DNA from: a virus
Reading direction: 5' to 3' (one strand)
Virus record (IMG/VR): IMGVR_UViG_3300017917_004171
Span: 1 to 50,852 of that record
DNA: 50,852 nt
A model generated the notes under the pieces. That model did not search any database. It was not told where the DNA came from and worked only from the letters and a program-made list of their open reading frames with translations. Shown one piece after another: positions 40,084 to 48,886 of the stretch (its first letter is position 1; the number at the start of each line of letters is the position of its first letter). The position numbers were made by a program, and so were the translations under genes.

Positions 40084-40782
40084 TTATTCTAAAAATCCAC
40101 CTAAAATACCATCATACAATCTTTTGAATTTTTTTAATGATATTCTAATTTCTTTAGTGGAAAGAGATGTCATTTCCCTCAATGATAAAAGAATGAGGTT
40201 TTTATTGAATTTATTACCATCCCCAATTTGAAATATTTTATCAAAATTGCTGAAAATTTCAAGTAAAGCGTATCCTAATTTCTGTTCATTTTCAGTGAGT
40301 TGTTCATTTTCCATGAATTCCTCTAATCTCATGGTTAACTTAATGATGACATCTCTATAGTCGACAACATATTCATCTAATGTATATGACAAATTATAAT
40401 TGTCCTCAATATCGGACGAAATATCATCATAAGAGACACTTCTATTTGTTTCTTTGGTGTCTTTTTGAATTGCCCCCATCAAATAGTTTTTACATATTGT
40501 CCCAAAATAGGAATATGCCTTGTGTCCTGATGTAGGATTAAATTTGTTTACTTTAGTAATTAGAAAAGACATAGTATCTGAATGTATGTCTTCAAATTCT
40601 AAGTCTTTTCTGTATAATTTATAACGTCGAATAATTGATTCGACCATTATAATTAGGGGGTCTCTTAAATATTCATTGAATATCTTATTCCTTTCTACTT
40701 CGGATTCGGATTGTAAGTATCTTATTACCGCTTGTTCTTGTTCCTCCCCAAAATATATTTTTTGGGTTCTTTTTCTCGGCAT
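40084..40782 (-). CDS. Late transcription sigma factor (T4 gp55-like)
   Basis: A 232-residue protein with a sigma region 2-like core at about 55-115: DLEFEDIHSDTMSFLITKVN, then KFNPTSGHKAYSYFGTICKN and YLMGAIQKD. This is the part that binds the RNA polymerase clamp and the -10 element. The C-terminal part is helical and no ordinary region 4 is seen, as in gp55. It is the natural candidate to read the TATTTAT motif. It lies one base from the glycosyltransferase gene upstream. Confidence 0.82.
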   Translation of the reverse strand: MPRKRTQKIYFGEEQEQAVIRYLQSESEVERNKIFNEYLRDPLIIMVESIIRRYKLYRKDLEFEDIHSDTMSFLITKVNKFNPTSGHKAYSYFGTICKNYLMGAIQKDTKETNRSVSYDDISSDIEDNYNLSYTLDEYVVDYRDVIIKLTMRLEEFMENEQLTENEQKLGYALLEIFSNFDKIFQIGDGNKFNKNLILLSLREMTSLSTKEIRISLKKFKRLYDGILGGFLE

Positions 40783-41568
40783 TTACGATTCTACATAAGT
40801 AATATCTCGTTTATTCTTAAAGAAAAATTCTTTTTTAGCGGTGTCTAACCAAAACTTACTTTCTTTTTCAGATAATTTTGTTTCATCATCATTTTTATAA
40901 TTCCAAAATAACGAATCCTCTCTAAAATTAACATGTTGATATCCCACTCTTGGAACAGTTAAAATCTTTGCACCATTATGTGTTAATCTTAATAAAAATT
41001 CATATCCAAAAGTTAACTTGATATTTTCTTTAAATTTACCATTATTTTTTACTACTTCTGTTTTATAAAGACCTCCACTAATTTGATAATTTTGAAAATC
41101 TAAAAGAACCTCGTTATCTAAAAATCCTTGTTTGTCGGTAAAACCATACGCCCAAGTTGATTCGTTTGTAAAATTAATAAACTTTCCTTCGACGTTAATA
41201 TCTTTAACTATTGGTAGAAAAATATCAACATCTTTATATTCGTTCATGTGTTCGTTCATTGATTTTAACCAAACACTTTTAAACTCATCATCAACCTCTA
41301 ATATGGTAAACCATTCAGTATCACAATTATCAATACCATAATTCACTTGTGAACAAAAATCTGTGTTACCATTATGTGATTTTAATATAATTTCTAAATT
41401 GGATACGATATTATTTATTTTTGAATTACCTAATTCAGATTCGGGTGCTACGATAATGACTTTTACATCATTATAAAAACTAGCAATTGAATTTAATGCA
41501 TTGTCTAACATTTGGTTATATTCATCATTAAATTTATGAATTGGTATAATTACTGAAATATTTTTCAT
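40783..41568 (-). CDS. GT2-family glycosyltransferase
   Basis: A 261-residue enzyme with a GT-A fold. The N-terminal strand ISVIIPIHKFNDEYNQMLDN is the family signature. FTILEVDDEF near residue 95 supplies the metal-binding acidic pair, and a later GGLYKTEVVKN segment fits the acceptor loop. It should transfer a sugar from a nucleotide-sugar donor; the acceptor is unknown (DNA base, virion protein or host surface polymer). Overlaps the next glycosyltransferase gene by 4 bases. Confidence 0.85.
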   Translation of the reverse strand: MKNISVIIPIHKFNDEYNQMLDNALNSIASFYNDVKVIIVAPESELGNSKINNIVSNLEIILKSHNGNTDFCSQVNYGIDNCDTEWFTILEVDDEFKSVWLKSMNEHMNEYKDVDIFLPIVKDINVEGKFINFTNESTWAYGFTDKQGFLDNEVLLDFQNYQISGGLYKTEVVKNNGKFKENIKLTFGYEFLLRLTHNGAKILTVPRVGYQHVNFREDSLFWNYKNDDETKLSEKESKFWLDTAKKEFFFKNKRDITYVES

Positions 41569-42629
41569 ACTGTTTCTTCTTGTTTTAAGTTGGAAATCGC
41601 TTTCTTAATTCCATCAACTCTTTTACTCTTAATTGAATTAAAAATTGATATAATGTTATTTTCTGTTATTGATTTTTCATATGGTAATAATGTGTCTTTC
41701 ATCTTGGTTTTAACTTCTTCATCTAATTCAACACCATCAACCCAAGCCAATACATAGGTACCCAATAATTCAACTAATTTAGTTAAATCATACGTCCATA
41801 TACCATTATCACCTAACCAATCCGGTTCAGTGTTCGGAATTTTACCAACCACAGGTACATCACATTTCATTGATTCCAAAGGGAAAGTACCAAAAGTTGA
41901 TTCGTCGTCAACCCATACAGAAACCATACATTCAGATAAATTTTTTGAAAAATCATCATATGTCATTTGAACCATATCTTTAAATGTAATCCATCTAAGT
42001 TGTGGGAATTTTAAATAAAATTCAGAAATAATTCTTCTGTGAATTAATCTATCACGACTACTAATTGCAATAAATGGTTTTTTAGGTTTTGATGAAGGTT
42101 TAAAATTATCACCAATAATTGGTGGAATAAGAAAAACTAAAGATTCAGGAAAGTATTCCAAAATATATTTTTTTGATTCTTCTGTTGTTGTGATTACAGT
42201 GTCAAATCCGTAATCTGACCATCTACTACCAATAGATAGGTTTTCAAAAATATAGTCTTTTTGTTGAACCAACATAATCTTAACACATCTCACGTTTGAT
42301 AATTGTTCTAATGTATTTGAATAATATTCCGGCACCACCAAAATATCATAAATGTTAAGTTCTATTTTATCCTCTTTAATTGTAACAATTTCAATATCTT
42401 TATATTCTTCTCCCAACCATGAGGACACTCCTTGATATGATTTACTCTCTACAATTAATTTTGATTTGATTCCGTTATTTTTAAGTGTTAAACACATATC
42501 ATAAATGTGTTTTACTCCTGCCCTTGCATTGTTTTTAGTATCGTAGGTTAAAAAGTACACTGTACTTTCACCACTTTCAATTTTTTCCAATGCCGTTTCT
42601 AATTTACTAATGTTGTTTTGATTACTCAT
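41565..42629 (-). CDS. GT-B-fold glycosyltransferase (GT4-like)
   Basis: A 354-residue protein with two Rossmann-like halves. The N-terminal half starts near STVYFLTYDTKNNARAGVKH. The C-terminal half contains KPFIAISSRDRLIHRRIISE and the donor-site-like EDE-type segment DESTFGTFPLESMKCDVPVV. That last segment is characteristic of GT4 enzymes. It works with or beside the GT2 enzyme immediately downstream. Overlaps the preceding gene by 8 bases. Confidence 0.82.
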   Translation of the reverse strand: MSNQNNISKLETALEKIESGESTVYFLTYDTKNNARAGVKHIYDMCLTLKNNGIKSKLIVESKSYQGVSSWLGEEYKDIEIVTIKEDKIELNIYDILVVPEYYSNTLEQLSNVRCVKIMLVQQKDYIFENLSIGSRWSDYGFDTVITTTEESKKYILEYFPESLVFLIPPIIGDNFKPSSKPKKPFIAISSRDRLIHRRIISEFYLKFPQLRWITFKDMVQMTYDDFSKNLSECMVSVWVDDESTFGTFPLESMKCDVPVVGKIPNTEPDWLGDNGIWTYDLTKLVELLGTYVLAWVDGVELDEEVKTKMKDTLLPYEKSITENNIISIFNSIKSKRVDGIKKAISNLKQEETV

Positions 42630-42912
42630 CTTCTTCCTTTATAATTTGATTTTTTAATAATGTATTAAACGCTAACTTAAATGATGCTGAAGTTTTGTTT
42701 GCACTAAAAACACCCAATTCCTCATCAACATCTTCATAATCATTCAAAACTTTTTCAATACACATTTTTAATAATTCATATTTAAAAATGTTTAAACTAC
42801 CCCTATCCTCATATGTGTCACCATTCTCCTCTTCGATTGTTTCTGTTATTTGGCATCGTTCTGTGACTGAGTCGATATCAATGTAGTATTCTTTTCCGTA
42901 TAGTTCAAGCAT
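42622..42912 (-). CDS. Small acidic hypothetical protein
   Basis: A 96-residue acidic protein, strand-rich at the start (YGKEYYIDIDSVTERCQITE) and helical afterwards. It overlaps the upstream HAD-like gene by 67 bases, which is unusual here; a later internal start is possible. No family recognised. Confidence 0.6.
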   Translation of the reverse strand: MLELYGKEYYIDIDSVTERCQITETIEEENGDTYEDRGSLNIFKYELLKMCIEKVLNDYEDVDEELGVFSANKTSASFKLAFNTLLKNQIIKEEDE

Positions 42913-43481
42913 GGTTCTGTTATTTCAGTTAATTTAGTTATTTCTTTATTATTAGTAAAGTATTCGTTGTATGGTGTATTAAATTTAATTACTGTTTTAT
43001 CTTGTGGACACAAATCAATTATTTTTTTTGAATCGGTAATCCATATATCACAGTTTGACCACGTATCTTCAATTTGACTACTTTTGATAAACTTTACGTT
43101 GTTACCTAAGAAACCATTTTTTGAAAGAAAAAATAAAGTTGCGGGTTTTGATTTACCAAACTCGTCCAAACCAATTAATGTGAAATTGTGTTCAGGGTTA
43201 TCATAAATTAATTTATGTAAATCAGTAAATGTAGTTGAATAACTTAAACCAGCATGTCCGAAAATTTCTATTGGATATTCCATATAGAAAAAATATTCGT
43301 ACTCTTCTCTTGATTGAAATTTGTAATAATTGAACAAATCGTCATTGTTCACCGGTTCGATTTTCCCATATTCAAATGTGTTGTCCTCTATTTCGGACTC
43401 AATATAGGCATCATTATAATGATAATCGAATTTTTGAATTGTATTTCGTATAACTCCGTCAATACTAATTAATATTTCCAT
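42846..43481 (-). CDS. Degenerate HAD-like protein
   Basis: A 211-residue protein. The opening MEILISIDGVIRNT resembles HAD motif I (DxDGV) with the nucleophile Asp replaced by Ser. It continues with FTLIGLDEFGKSKPATLFFL (like motif II and the following helix) and WSNCDIWITDSKKIIDLCPQ (like motif III/IV). The fold looks like 5'-nucleotidase-type HAD proteins but the catalytic Asp is missing, so it may bind rather than hydrolyse. It is upstream of glycosyltransferase genes. Confidence 0.62.
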   Translation of the reverse strand: MEILISIDGVIRNTIQKFDYHYNDAYIESEIEDNTFEYGKIEPVNNDDLFNYYKFQSREEYEYFFYMEYPIEIFGHAGLSYSTTFTDLHKLIYDNPEHNFTLIGLDEFGKSKPATLFFLSKNGFLGNNVKFIKSSQIEDTWSNCDIWITDSKKIIDLCPQDKTVIKFNTPYNEYFTNNKEITKLTEITEPCLNYTEKNTTLISTQSQNDAK

Positions 43482-43520
43482 ATTATGAAATATACATCAA
43501 TATTGACGGAATGTAAACCT

Positions 43521-44234
43521 TTATTCGTATCTCTTTAAAATTTCACCGATTAATGGGTTTCTTACCACATCATTAATACCAAATTCAAAGACACCGATAC
43601 CTCTTAAATCATCAAGTCTTTTTTTGGCATCATATAGACCTGATTTTGTTTTGTCTTTATATTTGTCTGATTGTTCTAAATCCCCTGAAATAAAGAATTT
43701 TGAATTAAACCCGATACGAGTTAATAATAATTTTATTTGAGCTGGTGTGGCGTTCTGTGCTTCTTCAAAAACCAAAATGGTATTATCAACATTCCAACCT
43801 CTCATATATGCAAGTGCAGCAACTTCAATGAAACCTTCATCTTTTAGTCTTTCCCTTGCTTCTTTACCAATAATTTTATTTAAAAGATAATATGATGGAT
43901 AGATATATGGGTCTAACTTTTCTTCTAACCCACCCGGTAATGAACCAAGTTTTTCTTCTGCTTCAACTGCCGGTCTGACAATAATAATTTTTTCGTACTT
44001 ATTGTCTTCATCATATAATAAATCTACCGCCCTTTTCATTGCGATATATGATTTTCCAACACCTGCGGGTCCAAAACATAATGTGATTTGATTATCTCCA
44101 AGTATTTTCCAATACTCTTCCTGTGACTTAGTTAAGAACTTTTCTTTGGGTCTTTTGATAAGTTCTCTAATTCTTTGTTTGTTAGGTGTCTTTTTTTCTT
44201 CTGTGACGGTTGTTTTGTTTCTTTTATTAATCAA
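43521..44234 (-). CDS. phoH: PhoH-like ATPase
   Basis: 237 residues from a TTG at 44234; no upstream ATG is available. Walker A is GPAGVGKS (55-62), and the family stretches IIIVRPAVEAEEKLGSLPGG, DNTILVFEEAQNATPAQIKL and FISGDLEQSD all match PhoH. PhoH ATPases are among the most common phage auxiliary genes and are thought to act in RNA metabolism or as helicases. It has a TATTTAT motif 31 bases upstream. Confidence 0.92.
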   Translation of the reverse strand: MINKRNKTTVTEEKKTPNKQRIRELIKRPKEKFLTKSQEEYWKILGDNQITLCFGPAGVGKSYIAMKRAVDLLYDEDNKYEKIIIVRPAVEAEEKLGSLPGGLEEKLDPYIYPSYYLLNKIIGKEARERLKDEGFIEVAALAYMRGWNVDNTILVFEEAQNATPAQIKLLLTRIGFNSKFFISGDLEQSDKYKDKTKSGLYDAKKRLDDLRGIGVFEFGINDVVRNPLIGEILKRYE

Positions 44235-44265
44235 AGTAGTAAAATTTATACTAAATTATTATGAT

Positions 44266-44272
44266 ATAAATA
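44266..44272 (-). promoter_or_regulatory. TATTTAT promoter-like motif before phoH
   Basis: ATGATATTTATATC on the minus strand, 31 bases before the TTG start, abutting the dUTPase stop codon. Confidence 0.35.
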
Positions 44273-44869
44273 TCATTTACCTGTACTTCCAAACCCTCCA
44301 TCACCACGTTCAGTATCTGACAATTCGTCACTCTCAACCATAACTACTTGAGGATAAGGTAGTATTATTATTTGTGCTCCTCTATCTCCTACATTATATT
44401 TTAATGAATCTAACCCATTTGTTTTTTTAAATGTTGCTTGTAACTCCCCTCGATACCCACTATCAATAACTCCCACACAATTCGTCAATAACAAATCTTG
44501 ATTTCTCACAGATGAACGGGGAAACACTAAACCAACATAACCAAATGGTATTTCCATTGCAATACCGAAACCATATGACACACTAAATGTTGTATTTTCG
44601 ATTTCACGAGTAATTGTTAAATCCATACCCGCATCACCGGGTTTAGAGTATGTGGGAATGACAGCATTTTCGTGAAGTTTTTTAACTTTAATTTTTAAAC
44701 TATAATCAATAGTTGTTGGATTTAAGGTTTGATTAACTTCTGATGAAATTTTACTTAAAATATTATCCAATGAAGATATAAAATTTTCATCGATATCATC
44801 ATTTGTTGATAACGCTTCTTCGTATTCTTTTAATTGTTCAATAATCTCTTCTATTTGTCTTTTTTCCAT
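44273..44869 (-). CDS. dut: dUTPase
   Basis: 198 residues from the ATG at 44869; an upstream GTG at 44884 lies in the preceding terminator. A helical N-terminal extension of about 65 residues precedes the trimeric dUTPase core. Motif 1 is PGDAGMDL, motif 2 FPRSSVRNQDL, motif 3 GVIDSGYRGEL, motif 4 VGDRGAQIII, and motif 5 ERGDGGFGSTGK. All five are present, so the enzyme should be active, removing dUTP and supplying dUMP. It complements the dCMP deaminase. Confidence 0.94.
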   Translation of the reverse strand: MEKRQIEEIIEQLKEYEEALSTNDDIDENFISSLDNILSKISSEVNQTLNPTTIDYSLKIKVKKLHENAVIPTYSKPGDAGMDLTITREIENTTFSVSYGFGIAMEIPFGYVGLVFPRSSVRNQDLLLTNCVGVIDSGYRGELQATFKKTNGLDSLKYNVGDRGAQIIILPYPQVVMVESDELSDTERGDGGFGSTGK

Positions 44870-44874
44870 AGTAT

Positions 44875-44900
44875 AAAAAAACACCGGTGTTACCCGGTGT
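44875..44900 (-). terminator. Terminator between DUF4494-like gene and dut
   Basis: ACACCGG and CCGGTGT pair around a six-base loop, followed on the minus strand by TTTTTTT. It isolates the upstream gene from dut. Confidence 0.8.
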
Positions 44901-44909
44901 TGTGTAATT

Positions 44910-45143
44910 TTAAGCTTTATAACACTCAGGTCGAGATTCAGGAGTGATGACTGTATCGATGGCCATCTTTACAATACTTAAAGATTGACTTGACCTCATG
45001 TCGTCTTTTCTAAAGTTTGCCATGACAATGTTTGCTTCCTCAATGGATTCAGCTTCAACAACGTATTTAATTTTTTGAATACGTGGGTTACCTTGTCTGT
45101 CTAATTGTTCGGATTCGTATCCTACTGTTACTAAATAATGCAT
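44910..45143 (-). CDS. DUF4494-like small protein
   Basis: A 77-residue protein: YLVTVGYESEQLDRQGNPRI, then KIKYVVEAESIEEANIVMAN, and a C-terminal strand with VKMAIDTVITPE. The strand, then V-E-A-x-S-x-x-E-A pattern matches the DUF4494 family found in Bacteroidota and their phages, function unknown. It is followed by its own terminator. Confidence 0.72.
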   Translation of the reverse strand: MHYLVTVGYESEQLDRQGNPRIQKIKYVVEAESIEEANIVMANFRKDDMRSSQSLSIVKMAIDTVITPESRPECYKA

Positions 45144-45147
45144 AATT

Positions 45148-46377
45148 TTAATTGTTTATAATTGATTTAAAAAATTGTACTCTATCGTTACATACATTTC
45201 TTAATGAAAATTTATCTTTAACAGTTTCATATAATCTGTTACCTAAATCTTCTATTAAGTTTGGGTTTTCAACTAATTTTTTCATGTGTTTTCCCCAATC
45301 TTTATGGTTTCTTCGTGTTGAGACTAATAGTGCGTTACCTTTACTATTAAAATTACCATTATCAAAACCATTAATCAAATCTAAAGTATATGGTTCCACT
45401 TCACTTGCAATCATTGCTTTTTTATGAAAACCGGCTTCAATTACTTTTAATTCTGATTTATTCCTATTAAAATAGTTATCAAAAAGTGGTGCCAAAGATA
45501 CATCAAAATAGTTATAATTTTTAGCATAACTACTTATTTCTTCAGTCCATCTTCTTATGTAATTTTGATTACCAAACATATCAGGAATATTTCTGTCAAA
45601 GGTAAGTAAAAAATTTTTATAATCACTATCTAAAACACTATAATTTTTTGTGAACATTTGTTCATATCTATACCAAACTGATTCTGTTGGTCTGATATCT
45701 CTTGTTTTTCTTTCACCGGTATCTTTATTGATTTCGGTAATTTTACCTCGTAAATCAAATCCACATAGAACAAATTGAACTTTATCTTTATAATTGTCAT
45801 GTGTTGATGAAATACCATCAACCATCAATTCGATATCATGTAAGTGAGATGAACCACCAAGCCAACCAAATCGAACTTTATCTGATTTAATAGGATTAGG
45901 TTTAAATTGAGGTTCTTCATCATTTACCGCATTAGGAAAAACAAAAACATTTTTTAAATTTAATTTAGTTTTTATTGTTTGGGCAAATATTGATGTTGTG
46001 GTTGTCACATAATCAACCTCTTTTAACATTTCGATTTTTCTTTCGGGAAATTTTTCGGCAACAATAGTACGGTACATTGGATGTTTTTGGTCTGGTAACC
46101 AATAATCATCAATATCCATAATGGTAATTATACCTTTACTTCTTAACCATTTAATTCTATCAACATTTGATTCGTGAGTTGTTTGGTGAATAAATGAATG
46201 AAAAACTACTATATTGTAATCTTTAAAAAAATCATCATCTTCAGGTACATTGAAGTTAAAATCAACATGTACTTCATTTAAAAAATTATCACCTATAAAT
46301 TTAAAAGGGTCAAGTATTCTATACTTTCCTACACCATGGGTGTCGGGAGGTATCGCTAAAATCTTAATTTTTGACAT
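45148..46377 (-). CDS. GT-B glycosyltransferase-like protein
   Basis: A 409-residue protein. The opening KIKILAIPPDTHGVGKYRIL is a nucleotide-binding strand-loop of GT-B enzymes. IVVFHSFIHQTTH and TIMDIDDYWLPDQKHPMY follow. The C-terminal half has VRFGWLGGSSHLHDIELMVD and SELKVIEAGFHKKAMIASEV, which occupies the donor-binding E-x7-E-like position. Third glycosyltransferase of the window; acceptor unknown. It lies 4 bases upstream of the DUF4494-like gene. Confidence 0.85.
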   Translation of the reverse strand: MSKIKILAIPPDTHGVGKYRILDPFKFIGDNFLNEVHVDFNFNVPEDDDFFKDYNIVVFHSFIHQTTHESNVDRIKWLRSKGIITIMDIDDYWLPDQKHPMYRTIVAEKFPERKIEMLKEVDYVTTTTSIFAQTIKTKLNLKNVFVFPNAVNDEEPQFKPNPIKSDKVRFGWLGGSSHLHDIELMVDGISSTHDNYKDKVQFVLCGFDLRGKITEINKDTGERKTRDIRPTESVWYRYEQMFTKNYSVLDSDYKNFLLTFDRNIPDMFGNQNYIRRWTEEISSYAKNYNYFDVSLAPLFDNYFNRNKSELKVIEAGFHKKAMIASEVEPYTLDLINGFDNGNFNSKGNALLVSTRRNHKDWGKHMKKLVENPNLIEDLGNRLYETVKDKFSLRNVCNDRVQFFKSIINN

Positions 46378-46426
46378 AAGTTTATTATTCTGTTAAAATA
46401 ATAAACAAAATTTTTGAGAAAACAAA

Positions 46427-47026
46427 TTATTTGCTTTTATTTACTCCCGTAATTTTTCCTTTGAAAATTGAATCACCAACCTTTAAAACCAAATTTTCAT
46501 TAATTGTTGATGTTTGTTGTGCGGTTAATATTTGATTTAATTTTTCATCCATCACCTTACGAACCGTATTTTCAATTAAAATTGCCAAGGCCCCCATATC
46601 CATATTGGAAGTAATACTTTGTTGTGGTTTTGGTTGTGTTTTTTGTTTTGGTGAAACACCTTCTTGTTCCATCAATCTTTTTGCACCTTGTATAAAATTC
46701 ATATCCAAGGTTTCATTGAGAGAAATTTGTGATAACTGTTGAATAGGTTTATCAATCATTGCTTGTTTAATTGCGTCAGGTAGTTTAGAGTTTTGAATTT
46801 TTTCAACATTACCTTGTTGTGGTATATTGATATTTGTTCTTGGTTGGGGTATTGAATTATTTTCTATTAATTCTTCAGGTGATGATAAAAACATATCAGA
46901 GTTTACATTACCTTTAGTGTATGTACCACCCTCAACTTTTTGCATAACTTTGCCGGCCTTAGCTAATTTTTCCATTAAGGTATTAGCTGAAATTGGACCA
47001 TTAATTAAACCTGTATTTTGTGACAT
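46427..47026 (-). CDS. Hypothetical Gln-rich protein
   Basis: A 199-residue protein with Pro/Gln/Asn-rich, probably disordered segments (SPKQKTQPKPQQSITSNMDM). Near the end is a helix (ALAILIENTVRKVMDEKLNQ), and finally a short strand pair (LVLKVGDSIFKGKITGVNKS) like an OB or SH3 strand. No family recognised. Structural or assembly role by context only. Confidence 0.68.
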   Translation of the reverse strand: MSQNTGLINGPISANTLMEKLAKAGKVMQKVEGGTYTKGNVNSDMFLSSPEELIENNSIPQPRTNINIPQQGNVEKIQNSKLPDAIKQAMIDKPIQQLSQISLNETLDMNFIQGAKRLMEQEGVSPKQKTQPKPQQSITSNMDMGALAILIENTVRKVMDEKLNQILTAQQTSTINENLVLKVGDSIFKGKITGVNKSK

Positions 47027-47048
47027 AATCTTTTTTCTTTAATAATAA

Positions 47049-47735
47049 TTAATTTAATAATAACATTAAACTCTTTATTCTGTTAATGTTTTCTTGAAGA
47101 TTTTTATCTTCTTCATCCTCTTCAGGATTTTCTGATGGTTTCTCTTCCGGTTTTGGTTGTGGTAATTCTTCTTCAGGTTCTGATTCAGGTTCCGGCTCAA
47201 CTGTTGGTTCAACTGTTGGTTCAGGTTTAACCTCAGGTTTTGGTTCAGGTTTGATTTCCGGTGTTGGTTCTATTTTTTCTGGTTCTGTTTGTTGTGTAGG
47301 TTTAACCTCAGGTTTTGGTTCCGATACCACATCCCAATCAGTTTTTACATATGTAACTGTCATGGATTTATCGTCCCCTTCCTCATAACCTGGTCTTTTT
47401 TCATTAAATGTTTCATTATCAAAAACCCTTACATTACTCATTCTATTAATTAAGAATGTTCTCCAACCATGTTTTTGAAACCCTGTTTTAGATGTTGAGG
47501 GTGGTTTTACAAATGCTCTAACAATTAAATTACCTCTTTTACTTAATCCCAACGCAACGGCTTCGGCTTTAACCCTGTAACCGTTTTTTACTCTTGTTTT
47601 TCTTGGTCGTTGTGGTCCGGCGTAATAGAATGATATTGGGAATCTATTTTTTATTGCACTAACAATAGGTTGAGTTTTTGTGGTTCTCAAATTTTGTTCG
47701 TTTAATAAAGATTCTATTACATTAAAAAAAGACAT
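47049..47735 (-). CDS. WYL-like domain protein with long Pro/Glu linker
   Basis: 228 residues from the ATG at 47735, one base after the upstream stop; a longer frame to 47801 would overlap that gene. Residues about 20-105 (IKNRFPISFYYAGPQRPRKT, RVKAEAVALGLSKRGNLIVR, KHGWRTFLINRMSNVRVF) follow the WYL-domain strand pattern, a ligand-sensing SH3-like barrel. About 90 residues of PEPKPEVKPEP repeats follow, then a helix (ENINRIKSLMLLL). A WYL-like module on a linker in a virion operon is unusual; it may be structural rather than regulatory. Confidence 0.7.
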   Translation of the reverse strand: MSFFNVIESLLNEQNLRTTKTQPIVSAIKNRFPISFYYAGPQRPRKTRVKNGYRVKAEAVALGLSKRGNLIVRAFVKPPSTSKTGFQKHGWRTFLINRMSNVRVFDNETFNEKRPGYEEGDDKSMTVTYVKTDWDVVSEPKPEVKPTQQTEPEKIEPTPEIKPEPKPEVKPEPTVEPTVEPEPESEPEEELPQPKPEEKPSENPEEDEEDKNLQENINRIKSLMLLLN

Positions 47736-47736
47736 T

Positions 47737-48387
47737 TTAAAAATCGGGATATGTTTTATTTCCACTAAATTTATTTCTCGCAATTGATTCGGTTCTAACA
47801 TTTATATCTTTTTTAGACCCAACAATACCATTAACATCACCCTTACCTTTATCATCACCATCAGATAGTGCATTCGGATTATTACTACTGTACTCGAAAG
47901 ATTTTTCTTTATATGTGTTTTTATTAATTAAGTCGTTTCTTGTGTTAATATCAGTTAAAGAACCAACTTTCCCATCAACATCACCTTTACCTTTTTCGTC
48001 ACCCGTAGATAGTGCATTCACATTTGAACTTGAGTATTGCTTTTGTGTATTGTAAATATTTTTTGCTAACAATTCATTTCTTAATTGTATATCAATTGAA
48101 CTACCAATTTCATTTTTACCTTTTTCATCACCATCGGACTTTACATTTGGATGATTACTATCATAAATGTTATTTGATGAGTAAGTATTTTTTACGATAT
48201 TACTCTTTCGATTTTGGATATCAACCGATGAACCTATATTACCTTCATTTTCACCTTTACCTTTTTCGTCACCGTTTGCTAATGCATTTGGGTGATTTGA
48301 ACTATAATTTTTACCGGTATCGTAAATGTTTCTCGATAAATGTTCTTGTCTGTATTTGTCTGATAATATTTCTAACTGTGTTGCCAT
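47737..48387 (-). CDS. Tandem-repeat protein (four GDEKGKG repeats)
   Basis: A 216-residue protein made of four repeats of about 43-48 residues (about 28-74, 75-117, 118-165, 166-212) after a partial N-terminal unit. Each runs YSSNHPNALSDGDEKGKG, then GxxGSxxDI, then a helix ending R-x-x-L-x-x-KN-x-Y. The charged GDEKGKG turns could bind ions or nucleic acid. The regular spacing fits a repeating partner such as a tail or sheath ring, but that is speculation. Confidence 0.75.
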   Translation of the reverse strand: MATQLEILSDKYRQEHLSRNIYDTGKNYSSNHPNALANGDEKGKGENEGNIGSSVDIQNRKSNIVKNTYSSNNIYDSNHPNVKSDGDEKGKNEIGSSIDIQLRNELLAKNIYNTQKQYSSSNVNALSTGDEKGKGDVDGKVGSLTDINTRNDLINKNTYKEKSFEYSSNNPNALSDGDDKGKGDVNGIVGSKKDINVRTESIARNKFSGNKTYPDF

Positions 48388-48388
48388 A

Positions 48389-48886
48389 TTAATAAGTAAT
48401 TAGTTTTTTAATTTTTTCTACCTCCTCAAACAACTTTAATGAAGTTAAAGAAGAAATTGAATTTTTATTTGAATTACTCTTAAGTAAATTTGTTGGAATT
48501 AATAGACTATCACTCTTCTTGTGTGTTTTTAGGTGAGAATTTTTTCTTTCTCCGGTAATACCACCAATTTCATCGGCACGTTTTCTTGAGTCTTTTTTAT
48601 TACTTACTAAATCTCTTTCACCTTGCAAATGTTGTTTTGCCCAATTTAACATCAAATCACCACCAGCTAATTGAAACTTTGTATTGTCTTTTACTTTATC
48701 CATGTTTTCCATATCATGAATAATTTTTTTCAATTGACCGTATTTTACTTTTTTGTCGGTGATAAGTTTTTTCGCTCTTTCAATACCGCGAGTATTTTTA
48801 TCCGCCAAACCAGAATAAACTGTTTTTATTCGATTGTGAATATTGTCCGGTAATTCAAAAACTCTATCTTTTAATTCGTTATTCAT
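48389..48886 (-). CDS. Hypothetical basic helical protein
   Basis: A 165-residue, Lys-rich, helical protein (IERAKKLITDKKVKYGQLKK, MLNWAKQHLQGERDLVSNKK). The C-terminus is Ser/Asn-rich and ends in a helix. It has no recognised domain, and overlaps the upstream gene by 8 bases. Confidence 0.7.
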   Translation of the reverse strand: MNNELKDRVFELPDNIHNRIKTVYSGLADKNTRGIERAKKLITDKKVKYGQLKKIIHDMENMDKVKDNTKFQLAGGDLMLNWAKQHLQGERDLVSNKKDSRKRADEIGGITGERKNSHLKTHKKSDSLLIPTNLLKSNSNKNSISSLTSLKLFEEVEKIKKLITY

